Shown: positions 8,393 to 17,621, counted from the first letter of the stretch. The stretch: DNA of 64,000 nucleotides from Arthrobacter cheniae (GCF_003602275.1 NZ_QZVT01000006.1:124001-188000), one strand, 5' to 3'. The notes: generated by a model not told the origin, from the sequence alone. A program made the numbers and translations.

Positions 8393-9024
8393 GGAATCGA
8401 CGCCGTCGGAACGGGACCAGCGTGGCCTGGATCCTCCCCCGGCATCAGCGGCGCATCCCGCACCCAGCAGTCCCGGAGGTGGTCGTTGACATATCCCGTC
8501 GCCTGCAGCATCGCGTACGCCGTCGTCGGACCGACGAACCGGAAGCCGAGTCCGCGCAGCTCGCGTGCCAGGGCGGTACTCTCCGGCGTGATTGCGGGAA
8601 CGTCGGTCAGCGTGGCCGGAGCAGGACCCTGCTTCGGTCGATGCCGGGCGAGCACCGAGCCAAGGGTGGTGCCGTCCGGGAGCGAGAGCAGTGCCTGCGC
8701 ATTGGCGATGGTCGCCCGGATCTTCTGCCGGTTCCGGATGATGCCCGCGTCAGCCAGGAGTCGGTCGACGTCCTGCTCACCGAAGGTCGCCACCGCTTCG
8801 GGGTCGAATCCGGCGAAGGCCAGTCGGAAGGCCTCCCGTTTACGCAGGATGGTGATCCAACTGAGGCCGGACTGGAAGGCTTCCAGGCTCAGGCGCTCGA
8901 AGAGCGCTGCCTCGCCGACGACGGGTCGGCCCCACTCCGTGTCGTGGTACTGCTCATAGGTCGTGCTGGACACGGCCCAGCCGCAGCGGAGGCGGCCGTC
9001 CGAGCCTGCGACGGCTCCGCTCAC
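8389..9024 (-). CDS. tag: DNA-3-methyladenine glycosylase I
   Basis: 211 residues. RCGWA at 13-17 and YHDTEWGRPV at 26-35 match Tag of E. coli. The zinc ligands can be placed at C14, H27, H182 and C186 (HLRDC). GLSWITILRKRE (53-64) is the conserved helix-hairpin-helix region. The enzyme removes 3-methyladenine from alkylated DNA. Stop/start overlaps of 4 nt tie it to both the upstream DivIVA-like gene and the downstream mannosyltransferase. Confidence 0.95.
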   Translation of the reverse strand: MSGAVAGSDGRLRCGWAVSSTTYEQYHDTEWGRPVVGEAALFERLSLEAFQSGLSWITILRKREAFRLAFAGFDPEAVATFGEQDVDRLLADAGIIRNRQKIRATIANAQALLSLPDGTTLGSVLARHRPKQGPAPATLTDVPAITPESTALARELRGLGFRFVGPTTAYAMLQATGYVNDHLRDCWVRDAPLMPGEDPGHAGPVPTASIP

Positions 9025-9368
9025 CGTTCGGCGTCCTGTCCGGCGAGCTGCGCCCGCAGGTCCGCTATCGTGGCGTCCCGCGCGTCGAGGGCCAGGGCGA
9101 GCCGATCGAGGACCTCGTCCACCTGGTCCATGCGGTAGCCGCGGAGACCGAGACCGAACCGCACGGCGTCGATGTCCCTCGCTGAGGGATCATCCGGCAG
9201 CAGCACGGGTGGCAGGCTCGCCACCGGCTCCACCAGGCCGAGCCCGTCGCGCCCTGCCGGCGCTTCGGGCGCACGCCATCCGAGCGGCGCAGGCATCCGC
9301 CGTCCTGAAGCGACGAGCGCGGTCCCTCCCACCAGCAGGATGGCGAGGATCAGCAGGAAGATAGTCAC
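9021..9368 (-). CDS. Membrane-anchored DivIVA-domain protein
   Basis: 115 residues from a GTG start. Residues 1-20 are a membrane helix. Residues 60-105 contain the DivIVA-type motif (DAVRFGLGLRGYRMDQVDEVLDRL), followed by a short coiled coil. The usual full-length DivIVA/Wag31 coiled coil is missing, so this is the small DivIVA-domain protein found next to tag in actinobacteria. It may attach to the membrane at curved or polar sites; no experimental role is known to me. It is the first gene of the operon with tag. Confidence 0.8.
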   Translation of the reverse strand: MTIFLLILAILLVGGTALVASGRRMPAPLGWRAPEAPAGRDGLGLVEPVASLPPVLLPDDPSARDIDAVRFGLGLRGYRMDQVDEVLDRLALALDARDATIADLRAQLAGQDAER

Positions 9369-9402
9369 ACCGCAATGGTGCCAGAGTCACCTTCGGGGAC
9401 GG

Positions 9403-10275
9403 TCAGGAGGCGTGGTGCTCGTGACCTGCGGACGCCGCCACGATCCGCACGGCCTCCTCGGCCGTATCCACGAGCTGCAGCAGGGAGAGATCCTTTTCCG
9501 AGACTGTGCCCGCGGTGACGAGCGTGCCCTCGACCCAGTCGAGCAGCGGCTGCCAGTAGTCGACGCCGATCAGCACGATGGGGAAGGACGTCACCTTGCC
9601 CGTCTGGACCAGGGTCATCGCCTCGAACAGTTCGTCGAGGGTGCCGAAACCGCCGGGCAACACCACGAAACCGCTCGCGTACTTGACGAACATCGTCTTG
9701 CGGGCGAAGAAGTACCGGAAGTTGATGCCGAGATCGACCCACTCGTTCATGCCCTGTTCGAAGGGCAGTTCGATACCGAGTCCCACGGAGACACCGCCGG
9801 CCTCGCAGGCTCCCTTGTTGGCGGCCTCCATGGCGCCCGGGCCTCCCCCGGTGATGACGGCGAAGCCCGACGCGACAAGCCGCCGTCCTACCTCTTCCCC
9901 GATGGAGTAGAAGGCCGAATCGCGAGCGGTCCGCGCGGATCCGAAGACGCTGATCGCCGGACCGAGGTCCGCCAGGGTGCCGAAACCCTCGACGAACTCG
10001 CTCTGGATGCGCAGCACCCGCCAGGGGTCCGTGCGGGTGAACCCCCCGGAATCGGGAGAATCGAGGAGCATGTTGTCCGACTGTGGTCCCGTTGCCTGGC
10101 CGCGCCGCAACTCGACCGAGCCCCTGCGCCGCGTGGCCTCGCCCGGAAGGCCGGCCTGCGGGCGACTGCCATTGGAGGGCAGCGTCGGGGGGCGGAGCGG
10201 GGACACGGCGTCGTCGTCGGGGGCTGTGGAGCGCCGGGCATCATCGGCGGCGGAGAAGCGCGGGTAAGGAGACAT
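9403..10275 (-). CDS. LOG family protein (TIGR00730), probable nucleotide 5'-monophosphate phosphoribohydrolase
   Basis: 290 residues. The N-terminal 80 residues are disordered and basic. The Rossmann-like core follows with GGGPGAMEAAN (143-153), RKTMFVKYA (192-200) and the hallmark PGGFGTLDE (207-215), whose Arg and Glu are the catalytic residues of LOG enzymes. Family members release free bases such as cytokinins from nucleotide monophosphates. The physiological substrate in this bacterium is unknown. The promoter is of the leaderless type (TAGCCT, 6 nt before the ATG). It is divergent from the glutamate ABC operon. Confidence 0.9.
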   Translation of the reverse strand: MSPYPRFSAADDARRSTAPDDDAVSPLRPPTLPSNGSRPQAGLPGEATRRRGSVELRRGQATGPQSDNMLLDSPDSGGFTRTDPWRVLRIQSEFVEGFGTLADLGPAISVFGSARTARDSAFYSIGEEVGRRLVASGFAVITGGGPGAMEAANKGACEAGGVSVGLGIELPFEQGMNEWVDLGINFRYFFARKTMFVKYASGFVVLPGGFGTLDELFEAMTLVQTGKVTSFPIVLIGVDYWQPLLDWVEGTLVTAGTVSEKDLSLLQLVDTAEEAVRIVAASAGHEHHAS

Positions 10276-10281
10276 ATCCCT

Positions 10282-10287
10282 AGGCTA
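10282..10287 (-). promoter_or_regulatory. -10 hexamer TAGCCT for LOG gene, leaderless start
   Basis: On the minus strand TAGCCT ends 6 nt before the ATG at 10275; no Shine-Dalgarno sequence is present. Confidence 0.6.
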
Positions 10288-10380
10288 ACCAACACGATCT
10301 CAGGCGCAGATTTTTGGTTGCTCTTGAATCACAATCAACACCTTTGCGGTGCTTCGTATTGCTCAGAAGGAATAGTTCGC

Positions 10381-10386
10381 TAGATT
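10381..10386 (+). promoter_or_regulatory. -10 hexamer TAGATT for gluA, leaderless start
   Basis: TAGATT ends 6 nt before the gluA ATG. The upstream 10290-10380 stretch is unusually A/T-rich for this window (TTTTTGG, AATCACAATC) and probably holds operator sites for the operon. Confidence 0.6.
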
Positions 10387-10392
10387 TCTCCC

Positions 10393-11169
10393 ATGACAAG
10401 TGAACCGCAACCGACTTCGCCTGCGTCCTCGGCACGTCCCCTCGTCTCACTCAAGAACGTCAACAAGCATTTCGGTGATCTGCACGTGCTCCGGAACATC
10501 AATCTCGATGTCGCCCGTGGTGAGGTGGTCGTCGTCATCGGACCATCCGGCTCCGGGAAGTCGACCCTCTGCCGGGCCATCAACAGGCTCGAGACCATCG
10601 ACGACGGTGAGATCACCATCGACGGCAAGGTGCTCCCCGCGGAGGGCAAGGCGCTCGCAAAGCTACGGGCCGACGTCGGGATGGTGTTCCAGTCCTTCAA
10701 CCTCTTCGCCCACAAGTCGATCCTCGAGAACGTGACGCTCGGCCCCATCAAGGTCAAGGGGATGAAGGGCGGCGCCGCGAAGGACCTCGCGATGTCCCTG
10801 CTCAAGCGCGTCGGCGTCGACAACCAGGCCCAGAAGCTTCCCGCCCAGCTCTCGGGTGGCCAGCAGCAGCGCGTGGCGATCGCGCGGGCACTGGCGATGC
10901 AGCCGAAGGTCATGCTGTTCGACGAACCCACGTCGGCGCTGGACCCGGAGATGATCAACGAGGTCCTCGACGCCATGGTGGCGCTCGCCAAGGAGGGAAT
11001 GACCATGATCGTGGTCACCCATGAGATGGGCTTCGCCCGCCGTGCAGCCGACCGGGTGATCTTCATGGCGGACGGCCAGATCATGGAACAGGCCACGCCC
11101 GAGGAATTCTTCACGAACCCCCGGAGCGACCGCGCCAAGGACTTCCTCGGCAAGATCCTCTCGCACTGA
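10393..11169 (+). CDS. gluA: Glutamate-type ABC transporter ATP-binding protein
   Basis: 258 residues. Walker [10 protein letters not shown] (50-58), signature LSGGQQQR (153-160), Walker [13 protein letters not shown] (173-184) and a switch His in VVTHEMG. The polar amino acid uptake subfamily is indicated by [12 protein letters not shown] (96-107). It is the first gene of gluABCD, which together import glutamate or related polar amino acids. The start is leaderless-type. The symbol follows the Corynebacterium gluABCD order (ATPase, binding protein, two permeases). Confidence 0.93.
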   Translation: MTSEPQPTSPASSARPLVSLKNVNKHFGDLHVLRNINLDVARGEVVVVIGPSGSGKSTLCRAINRLETIDDGEITIDGKVLPAEGKALAKLRADVGMVFQSFNLFAHKSILENVTLGPIKVKGMKGGAAKDLAMSLLKRVGVDNQAQKLPAQLSGGQQQRVAIARALAMQPKVMLFDEPTSALDPEMINEVLDAMVALAKEGMTMIVVTHEMGFARRAADRVIFMADGQIMEQATPEEFFTNPRSDRAKDFLGKILSH

Positions 11170-11242
11170 CCCCCCACTCACCACCCCGCTTCACGACTCG
11201 CCTCCAAGAGGCCTTCGCGAGGCCGCAACACAAGGAGAACCA

Positions 11243-12088
11243 ATGCAGAAGACCCGATACGCAGCAGCCGCACTGGCCGCAGTGGCCGCACTGACACTGT
11301 CCGCCTGTGGTGGCGGAGACAGCGCCGAAAGCGAAAGCGGAAGCAGCGCCGAAGCCGGCGGCGAGAGCCTCCGCATCGGCATCAAGTTCGACCAGCCGGG
11401 ACTCGGCTACGACGAGGGCGGGTCCTACTCCGGCTTCGACGTCGACGTCGCCAAGTACGTTGCCAACGAACTCGGAGTCACCGAGGAGAACATCGAGTGG
11501 GTCGAGGCCCCTTCCGCCAACCGTGAGAACCTGCTGTCGAACAACCAGGTCGACATGATCTTCGCCACCTACTCCATCACGGATACCCGCAAGGAGGTCG
11601 TCGACTTCGCGGGGCCGTACTTCGTCGCCGGCCAGGACCTCCTCGTTCCCACCGACAGCGACATCGCCGGCCCCGAGGACCTCGAGGGCAAGAACCTCTG
11701 CTCGGTCACCGGCTCCACCTCCGCACAGAAGATCAAGGACCAGTACCCGGGTGTGCAGCTCGTCGAGCAGCCCGGCTACGCCGAGTGCGTCACCGCCATG
11801 GGCGGCGGGCAGATCGACGCCGTCACCACCGATGACATCATCCTGGCCGGTCTCGCGGCCCAGGAAGCCAATGCCGGCAAGTTCAAGGTCGTCGGCAACA
11901 CCTTCTCGGAGGAGAACTACGGCGTCGGCCTGCCCAAGGGCAGCGACCGCTGCGAAGCCGTCAACGAAGCCATCACCAAGATGATCGACGACGGCGCGTG
12001 GGACGAGGCGATCACCAGCAACACCGAGGGTGCCGATTACACCTTCAACGCGGAACTGAACCCGCCGACACCCGCGCCCTGCGCCTAG
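11243..12088 (+). CDS. gluB: Glutamate-type ABC transporter substrate-binding lipoprotein
   Basis: 281 residues. Signal peptide with lipobox LTLSACGG; the lipidated cysteine is C22. The mature part is a family 3 solute-binding protein (LRIGIKFDQPG, YSGFDVDVAKYVANELG, DMIFATYSIT, GGGQIDAVTTDD). A strong ribosome site AAGGAG precedes the ATG. Cysteines in the mature domain (about residues 153, 180, 234 and the C-terminal CA) may form disulfides. It lies between the ATPase and the permeases; a strong hairpin follows. Confidence 0.93.
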   Translation: MQKTRYAAAALAAVAALTLSACGGGDSAESESGSSAEAGGESLRIGIKFDQPGLGYDEGGSYSGFDVDVAKYVANELGVTEENIEWVEAPSANRENLLSNNQVDMIFATYSITDTRKEVVDFAGPYFVAGQDLLVPTDSDIAGPEDLEGKNLCSVTGSTSAQKIKDQYPGVQLVEQPGYAECVTAMGGGQIDAVTTDDIILAGLAAQEANAGKFKVVGNTFSEENYGVGLPKGSDRCEAVNEAITKMIDDGAWDEAITSNTEGADYTFNAELNPPTPAPCA

Positions 12089-12098
12089 CATCGCCCTC

Positions 12099-12134
12099 AT
12101 TGGTGGGGTGGTCCGCGCGGACCACCCCACCAAT
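12099..12134 (+). terminator. Perfect 36-nt palindrome between gluB and gluC
   Basis: Each arm is 18 nt (first arm ATTGGTGGGGTGGTCCGC) with no mismatch. It directly follows the gluB stop and is not followed by a T run. It probably stabilises the gluAB message or attenuates transcription into the permease genes, giving more binding protein than permease. Confidence 0.8.
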
Positions 12135-12165
12135 GCCATGTTCCCCACCAGGAAAGAGGTGAACC

Positions 12166-12843
12166 GTGGAGAACTACCTGTCGCTGTTCCAGACCTATGA
12201 CGTGCCCGCTGCGTTCTGGGTCAATATCCAGCTGTCATTCTGGGCGGCGATCTTCGCGCTCGTCATCGGCACGGTGCTGGCACTGTTCCGCATCTCCCCG
12301 ATCCCGAGCCTGCAGCTCTTCGGGGCCGCCTATGTGAACATCTTCCGCAACACGCCGCTGACTATCATCCTCGCGTTCGGCTTCCTCGGATTGTTCTCCG
12401 TGATGCAGATCAGCCTCGCGAGTGATCTCACCGTCAGCCTGTTCAGGATCGCCATCGTCGGGCTCGCGCTCTACCACGCGGCCTTCGTCTGCGAAGCCAT
12501 CCGCAGCGGCGTCAACACCGTCCCGCTCGGCCAGGCGGAAGCGGCCCGGGCGATCGGCCTGAGCTTCCTGCCGGCTGCCCGCCTGATCATCCTGCCCCAG
12601 GCTTTCCGCGGCGCGATCGCGCCACTCGGAAACGTGCTGATCGCCCTCATCAAGAATTCGACCGTCGCCGCGGCAGGGTCCGTGGCCACGGAATCCTCGG
12701 GCCTCATGAAGACCATGATCGAGTTCCGCTCGGACCTCGTGGTTCCCATCTTCCTCACCTTCGCCCTCGGTTTCGTCATCCTTGTGATCCCCATCGGACT
12801 GCTCACCACGTGGGCCTCACGCAGACTGGCGGTGGCACGATGA
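12166..12843 (+). CDS. gluC: Glutamate-type ABC transporter permease
   Basis: 225 residues, about five membrane helices. The EAA loop lies around residues 125-150 (PLGQAEAARAIGLSFLPAAR), where the permease meets the ATPase. The HisM/GlnP family N-terminal helix comes after a short periplasmic start. The ATG of gluD overlaps its stop (ATGA). GTG start with AAAGAGGTG upstream. Confidence 0.92.
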   Translation: MENYLSLFQTYDVPAAFWVNIQLSFWAAIFALVIGTVLALFRISPIPSLQLFGAAYVNIFRNTPLTIILAFGFLGLFSVMQISLASDLTVSLFRIAIVGLALYHAAFVCEAIRSGVNTVPLGQAEAARAIGLSFLPAARLIILPQAFRGAIAPLGNVLIALIKNSTVAAAGSVATESSGLMKTMIEFRSDLVVPIFLTFALGFVILVIPIGLLTTWASRRLAVAR

Positions 12844-13709
12844 GCGCGCAGCAGGTCCTCTTCGACGCCCCGGGCCCCAAAGCCCGGCGAATCATCCTGA
12901 TCAGCAACATCGTCGGCGTCCTGATCGTCCTCGCCATCCTCGCCTGGATCATCTCGGCGCTGGCAGGCAAGGGCCAGCTCGCGGCCAGCATGTGGACGCC
13001 CTTCCTCGAGTCCCGGACCTGGCAGTTCTTCATCCTGCCCGGACTGCTCAACACGCTGAAGGCTGCCGGCATCTCCATCGTCACGGCCGTCGTGTTCGGT
13101 CTCATCTTCGGCGTGGGGCGGCTGTCCCACTCGGCACCCATCCGTTACGTCTCCGGCCTGGTCGTCGAGGTACTGAGGGCCGTTCCGGTGCTGCTCATGA
13201 TGATCTTCTTCTGGCTGGCCCTCGGCAGTTCGGGTGCCGTGCAGCCGCAGAATGCTCCGCTGATCGCCGTCGTCATCGCCCTGACGCTCTACAACGGATC
13301 GGTGATCGCCGAGCTCGTGCGCTCCGGCGTCCACGGCCTCCCCAAGGGCCAGCGAGAGGCCGGCATGGCCATCGGCCTCACGAGGAACCAGTCGTTACGC
13401 AACATCGAGGTACCGCAGGCTCTGATCGCGATGCTGCCGGCCCTGATCAGCCAGTTCGTGGTCATCCTCAAGGACTCTGCGCTCGGCTTCATCATCACCT
13501 ATCCCGAGCTGCTGCAGTTCACGCGGCGCCTCGGCGTGGGCGAGGGCAATGTCATCCCGTCACTGTTCGTCGCCGCGGCGATCTTCATCGTCATCAACTT
13601 CGCCCTGTCCACGCTCGCGACTCGACTGTCGGTCCTCCTGAGCTTCAGGACGAAGGGCCGCAGGCCATCACCCAAGGACCCCATCGTCCTGACCCCGGCC
13701 GCTACCTGA
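12840..13709 (+). CDS. gluD: Glutamate-type ABC transporter permease
   Basis: 289 residues. The ATG at 12840 overlaps the gluC stop, which decides the start over a longer in-frame reading from 12810. A first helix at residues 18-45 is followed by the family core with the EAA loop near residues 165-190 (GLPKGQREAGMAIGLTRNQS). It pairs with GluC in the membrane. The C-terminus is basic. The operon ends with a strong terminator 27 nt downstream. Confidence 0.92.
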   Translation: MSAQQVLFDAPGPKARRIILISNIVGVLIVLAILAWIISALAGKGQLAASMWTPFLESRTWQFFILPGLLNTLKAAGISIVTAVVFGLIFGVGRLSHSAPIRYVSGLVVEVLRAVPVLLMMIFFWLALGSSGAVQPQNAPLIAVVIALTLYNGSVIAELVRSGVHGLPKGQREAGMAIGLTRNQSLRNIEVPQALIAMLPALISQFVVILKDSALGFIITYPELLQFTRRLGVGEGNVIPSLFVAAAIFIVINFALSTLATRLSVLLSFRTKGRRPSPKDPIVLTPAAT

Positions 13710-13735
13710 GTTCCGGCACGGCACGGCACGACGAC

Positions 13736-13766
13736 GAAGGGACCCGGCAGATCGCCGGGTCCCTTC
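13736..13766 (+). terminator. Terminator of gluABCD
   Basis: A 13-bp perfect stem (GAAGGGACCCGGC) with a 5-nt loop lies 27 nt after the gluD stop. Confidence 0.8.
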
Positions 13767-13879
13767 GCCGTCGGACGGAGGCCGGCCGTGCGGGTCAGGA
13801 CCGCCGGTTCAGGATTGCCGGGCCAGCGCCGGCACGTCCAGATCCGCCTGATCAGGACAGCGGCGTCAGGACAGCGGCG

Positions 13880-14971
13880 TCAGGACAGCCAGGTCACGAG
13901 CGCCTGAAGGCAGGCACGGACGGCGTCGGCATGGACATGCTCGTCGTCGGTGTGAGCGAGCAATGCATCGCCCGGGCCGAAATTGACCGCAGGAACGCCG
14001 AGGGCACTGAAGCGCGCGACGTCGGTCCAGCCGTACTTGGGCTTCGGCTCCGCGCCGACGGCCGCGACGAAGGCGGCGGCCGCAGGGTGCTGGAGGCCCG
14101 GCCGGGCACCGGCGGCGGCATCGGTCCGCTCGACGTCGAATCCTTCGAGCAGCGCCCGCACGTACTCCTCGGCCTGCTCGGGGGTCTTGTCGGGGGCGAA
14201 GCGGTAGTTGACCTCGATGACGGTACTGTCCGGGATCACGTTGCCGGCCGTTCCGCCGGTGACCTTCACGGCGTTGAGGCTCTCACGGTAGTCCAGGCCG
14301 TCGACGTGGACGGTGGCCGGCTGGTGGTCGCGCAGCCGCACCAGCACGTCGGCTGCTGCGTGGATCGCATTCACGCCCATCCAGGCACGGGCGGAGTGGG
14401 ACGCCTTGCCGGTGATGCGCACCTCGAAGCGGGCCGTTCCGTTGCAGCCGCCCTCCACGGTCCCGTCCGTCGGCTCCAGCAGCACGGCGAAGTCCGCTTC
14501 CAGCCATTCAGGGTGGGAGTGGGCAACGCGCCCGAGGCCGCTGAGCGACGCCTCGACCTCCTCGTGGTCGTAGAAGATGAACGTGATGTCCCGGGTCGGC
14601 TCGGTCAGAGCAGCCGCAAGCGCGAGCTGGACCGCGACGCCGCCCTTCATGTCGGTTGCACCCCTGCCGAACAGAGTCTCGCCCTCCCACGTCGACGGGA
14701 CGGTGCCGCGGGATCCGGCGGCCGTCGGCAACGGAACGGTGTCGATGTGTCCGGCCAGGATGACGCGCTCGCTCCGACCCAGCATCGTCCGCGCCATGAC
14801 GCAGTCGCCGTTGCGGACCACCTCGAGATGGTCGAGGCGCCGAAGGGCGCTTTCGATGGCGTCGGCTATTCCCGCCTCGTGCCCTGAGACGCTCTCGAGG
14901 TCGAGGAGCCGGGCCGTCAGGTGGGCCACGTCGGATGTCAGATCGAGCGCAGGGGCGGGTGTCTGAATCAT
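13880..14971 (-). CDS. dapE: Succinyl-diaminopimelate desuccinylase
   Basis: 363 residues, an M20 metallopeptidase. Zinc site residues: H75 and catalytic D77 (GHIDTVP), D107 ([10 protein letters not shown]), catalytic/metal E137-E138 (YDHEEVE). The dimerisation domain spans about residues 180-290 ([15 protein letters not shown]). The enzyme makes LL-diaminopimelate for lysine and peptidoglycan. The gene is divergent from dapD, with only 33 bp between the two start codons. The start is leaderless-type (TAGTGT, 6 nt before the ATG). Confidence 0.94.
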   Translation of the reverse strand: MIQTPAPALDLTSDVAHLTARLLDLESVSGHEAGIADAIESALRRLDHLEVVRNGDCVMARTMLGRSERVILAGHIDTVPLPTAAGSRGTVPSTWEGETLFGRGATDMKGGVAVQLALAAALTEPTRDITFIFYDHEEVEASLSGLGRVAHSHPEWLEADFAVLLEPTDGTVEGGCNGTARFEVRITGKASHSARAWMGVNAIHAAADVLVRLRDHQPATVHVDGLDYRESLNAVKVTGGTAGNVIPDSTVIEVNYRFAPDKTPEQAEEYVRALLEGFDVERTDAAAGARPGLQHPAAAAFVAAVGAEPKPKYGWTDVARFSALGVPAVNFGPGDALLAHTDDEHVHADAVRACLQALVTWLS

Positions 14972-14977
14972 GCTGCA

Positions 14978-14983
14978 ACACTA
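14978..14983 (-). promoter_or_regulatory. -10 hexamer TAGTGT for dapE, leaderless start
   Basis: The minus-strand TAGTGT ends 6 nt before the dapE ATG. It lies in the 33-bp gap shared with the dapD promoter. Confidence 0.55.
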
Positions 14984-14991
14984 TCGCTCGG

Positions 14992-14997
14992 TAGACT
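14992..14997 (+). promoter_or_regulatory. -10 hexamer TAGACT for dapD, leaderless start
   Basis: TAGACT ends 7 nt before the dapD ATG. Any -35 contacts would fall inside the first codons of dapE on the other strand. Confidence 0.6.
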
Positions 14998-15004
14998 GCT
15001 ACCC

Positions 15005-15985
15005 ATGACTTCTCCCACGCCCAGCTCATCCATGCCCGGCGACTCCCAGCGGACGGCTGGTGGCCTGGGCCTCGCCACGGTGTCTTCCACCGGAGCGGTC
15101 CTGGACACCTGGTTTCCTGCGCCATGGCTCGGCGAGGATACGCTGGGCCCCGACGGCCGTGATGGGCTCCGCAAAACCCTGGACGGCCTCGCCGCCTCCG
15201 GAGCGGACGAGTACCGGAAGGTCACCCAGCGGGTCGTGGACCTGACCATCGACCCCGACGAAGCGCCGGCCGGCACGGAGGATGCCTACCTCAGGCTCCA
15301 CCTCCTCTCCCACCGGCTCGTGCAGCCCAACACCATCAACCTCGACGGCGTCTTCGGCCTCCTCGCCAATGTCGTCTGGACGAACTTCGGACCGACGCCG
15401 GTCGAGGGTTTCGAGACCGTCCGCGCAGCGCTGCGCGCCCGTGGACCGGTTGCCGTCCACGGCGTCGACAAGTTCCCCCGCATGGTGGACTACGTGGTTC
15501 CGGCCGGAGTGCGCATCGCCGACGCCGACCGCGTTCGCCTCGGTGCCCACCTCGCCGATGGCACCACCGTCATGCACGAGGGTTTCGTCAACTTCAATGC
15601 GGGCACCCTCGGCCACTCGATGGTCGAGGGCCGCATCTCGGCAGGCGTCGTCGTCGGAAACGGCTCCGACGTCGGCGGCGGTGCCTCGATCATGGGCACA
15701 CTGTCGGGCGGTGGGAAGGAACGCATCACCATCGGCGAGCGCTGCCTGCTCGGCGCCGAGTCCGGCGTCGGCATCTCCCTCGGTGACGACTGCGTGGTCG
15801 AGGCGGGCCTGTACCTGACCGCGGGGACGAAGGTGACCCTGAAGGACGGTTCGGTCGTCAAGGCCAAGGACCTCTCGGGTGAATCCGGCATCCTGTTCCT
15901 CCGCAATTCGACCACCGGGGCTGTTGAGGCACGTCCGCGGACGGGGGAGGGCATCTCCCTGAATCCGGCCCTGCACGCCAACTAG
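15005..15985 (+). CDS. dapD: Tetrahydrodipicolinate N-succinyltransferase, actinobacterial type
   Basis: 326 residues. The C-terminal half is a left-handed beta-helix of hexapeptide repeats ([47 protein letters not shown]). The N-terminal 130 residues are the actinobacterial DapD domain. It uses succinyl-CoA to succinylate the open form of tetrahydrodipicolinate, the step before DapC. The ATG at 15005 is preferred over an in-frame start at 14921 because it has a -10 at leaderless distance and the longer form would overlap dapE. The C-terminal residues end ALHAN. Confidence 0.94.
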   Translation: MTSPTPSSSMPGDSQRTAGGLGLATVSSTGAVLDTWFPAPWLGEDTLGPDGRDGLRKTLDGLAASGADEYRKVTQRVVDLTIDPDEAPAGTEDAYLRLHLLSHRLVQPNTINLDGVFGLLANVVWTNFGPTPVEGFETVRAALRARGPVAVHGVDKFPRMVDYVVPAGVRIADADRVRLGAHLADGTTVMHEGFVNFNAGTLGHSMVEGRISAGVVVGNGSDVGGGASIMGTLSGGGKERITIGERCLLGAESGVGISLGDDCVVEAGLYLTAGTKVTLKDGSVVKAKDLSGESGILFLRNSTTGAVEARPRTGEGISLNPALHAN

Positions 15986-15988
15986 CGC

Positions 15989-16861
15989 ATGGCATCCTCC
16001 CGTCCTTCCGTTGCAGTCCGTCGCCGCCGCGTCCGGACAGCAGCCATGCTCGCGGCGCTGGGCGTCGTGGTCGTGGGCGGGTCCGTCGTCGCCGTGCAGC
16101 AGCTCGACCAGAGCGAGGTGCTGGTGCGCGAACGCTGCAGCGCCACCGTGGGCGCCAACACGTTCGAGCTCACCCCGACGCAGGCGGGCAACGCGGCACT
16201 CATCTCGGGAGTTGCCGTCAACCGCGGGCTGCCTGCCCGCGCCGCGTCGATCGCCATAGCAACCGCTATCCAGGAATCGCGGCTGGAGAACATCGACTAC
16301 GGCGACGACGCCGGTCCGGACTCCCGCGGCCTGTTCCAGCAGCGTCCATCCCAGGGATGGGGCACGCAGGAGCAGATCATGACACCCCTGTATGCCACGG
16401 GCGCCTTCTACGACGCGCTGGTCGAGGTCCCGGACTATGAGTCGCTCCCTATCACGGAGGCGGCGCAGACCGTCCAGCGGTCGGCGTTCCCGCAGGCCTA
16501 CGCCGATCACGAGCCGGAGGGCCGCGCCTTCGCGTCCGCGCTGACGGGTAACTCCCCCGCTGCGCTCGACTGCACACTCCGCGAACCGACAGGCACGGGC
16601 GACGCGTTGGCCGTTTCGATCGCCGCCGACGAGGTCTTCGGACCGCTGGGGGGCGCTGCCGACGGTACCCGCCTGACCATGGACGTCACGGGGACGCTCG
16701 GATGGGCAGCCGCTCAGTGGGCCGTGGCGAACGCCTCCGCGCTGCACATCACCACCGTGTCCTACTCCGGGCTGGAATGGGCGCGGGCGGACGGCGGCTG
16801 GACCTCGACGACGACCGAACCCGGCACCCTGACGATCGCCGTCGCGGGCGCAACGCCCTGA
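15989..16861 (+). CDS. Membrane-anchored or secreted protein with lysozyme-like (transglycosylase-type) domain
   Basis: 290 residues. A basic N-terminus and a hydrophobic segment (residues 20-40) form a signal anchor. Residues 60-200 contain AIQESRLENIDYGDDAGPDS and RGLFQQRPSQGWG, the pattern of the soluble lytic transglycosylase fold: a Glu in an A-x-x-ESR motif (about E95) followed by a GLFQ/Q motif. A second domain of about 90 residues follows. It starts 3 nt after dapD and probably shares its transcript, which would fit a cell-wall role. Database names for relatives are inconsistent, so the activity is inferred. It could be a wall-binding protein without activity. Confidence 0.65.
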   Translation: MASSRPSVAVRRRRVRTAAMLAALGVVVVGGSVVAVQQLDQSEVLVRERCSATVGANTFELTPTQAGNAALISGVAVNRGLPARAASIAIATAIQESRLENIDYGDDAGPDSRGLFQQRPSQGWGTQEQIMTPLYATGAFYDALVEVPDYESLPITEAAQTVQRSAFPQAYADHEPEGRAFASALTGNSPAALDCTLREPTGTGDALAVSIAADEVFGPLGGAADGTRLTMDVTGTLGWAAAQWAVANASALHITTVSYSGLEWARADGGWTSTTTEPGTLTIAVAGATP

Positions 16862-16880
16862 TACCACCTGGCGTCGACGG

Positions 16881-17495
16881 TCACGCCAGCATTTTGACGA
16901 CGGGCTCCACATAACTGCGGAAGGAGCGCTCGTCGTCGAACAGTTCCTGGCACATCAGGAGTGTTCCCGGCTCGACCCACCAGGCACGGCGGACACCCAG
17001 CGGCAGTTCGACGACCTGCAGGCTGAAGCGGCGTGCCGCGCGGCCCAGTTCGAGCTCCCGTTCCTCGATGATGCGTGCCAGGAGATACTCCATGCTGCCG
17101 ACGCCGCGCGCCCCGGCGTGCAGGGCATACTCGGCGCACCTCTCCTCCGCCCAGTCCATGGCCGCACCGAAATGCGCCCTCAGCAGTGCCTTAAGGGCCT
17201 CCATGCCGTCGAGCGCCTCGAACAGCGGCGGAACGGGAAGGACGGCCTCGCTGATCCGGCGACCGATGAGACCGTGCCACCAGGCTTCCCACTCGACCCG
17301 CAAGGCTGCCGATCCACCGAAGGGATCCGTGAGGCGCCGCGTGTCGACGGTGCGGACCGCGGGGATGACGGGCGGCAGTGCCGGCCTGCCGATTCCCCGT
17401 AATCCCGCGCAGTCCCGCAGGTAGAGCGCCACGAGCAGTACTTCCGAAGTATCGACGGTGAAGTACGCGCTGTAGCGGGATTCGGAGTACGACAT
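16881..17495 (-). CDS. Conserved hypothetical protein
   Basis: 204 residues. The ATG at 17495 is chosen because AAGGAGG lies just upstream; another in-frame start is 15 nt earlier. The protein is soluble and Trp-rich in the centre (VEWEAWWHGLIG, about residues 70-82), with no signal peptide or membrane helix. No domain was recognised. It converges with the lysozyme-like gene (19 bp between the stops) and diverges from galE. Confidence 0.65.
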   Translation of the reverse strand: MSYSESRYSAYFTVDTSEVLLVALYLRDCAGLRGIGRPALPPVIPAVRTVDTRRLTDPFGGSAALRVEWEAWWHGLIGRRISEAVLPVPPLFEALDGMEALKALLRAHFGAAMDWAEERCAEYALHAGARGVGSMEYLLARIIEERELELGRAARRFSLQVVELPLGVRRAWWVEPGTLLMCQELFDDERSFRSYVEPVVKMLA

Positions 17496-17609
17496 GGGCC
17501 TCCTTCGCACCAGTCAGGCTGCTCCTACCTTAGACCTCGGACCGACGGCGCTCCAGAGGTCGGACAGCGATTCGATGCGTCGTTCTGCGGGGCTGGAAGG
17601 GCCCCCGCC

Positions 17610-17615
17610 TAGGAT
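17610..17615 (+). promoter_or_regulatory. -10 hexamer TAGGAT for galE, leaderless start
   Basis: TAGGAT ends 6 nt before the galE ATG at 17622 and no Shine-Dalgarno sequence is present. Confidence 0.6.
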
Positions 17616-17621
17616 GGGACC

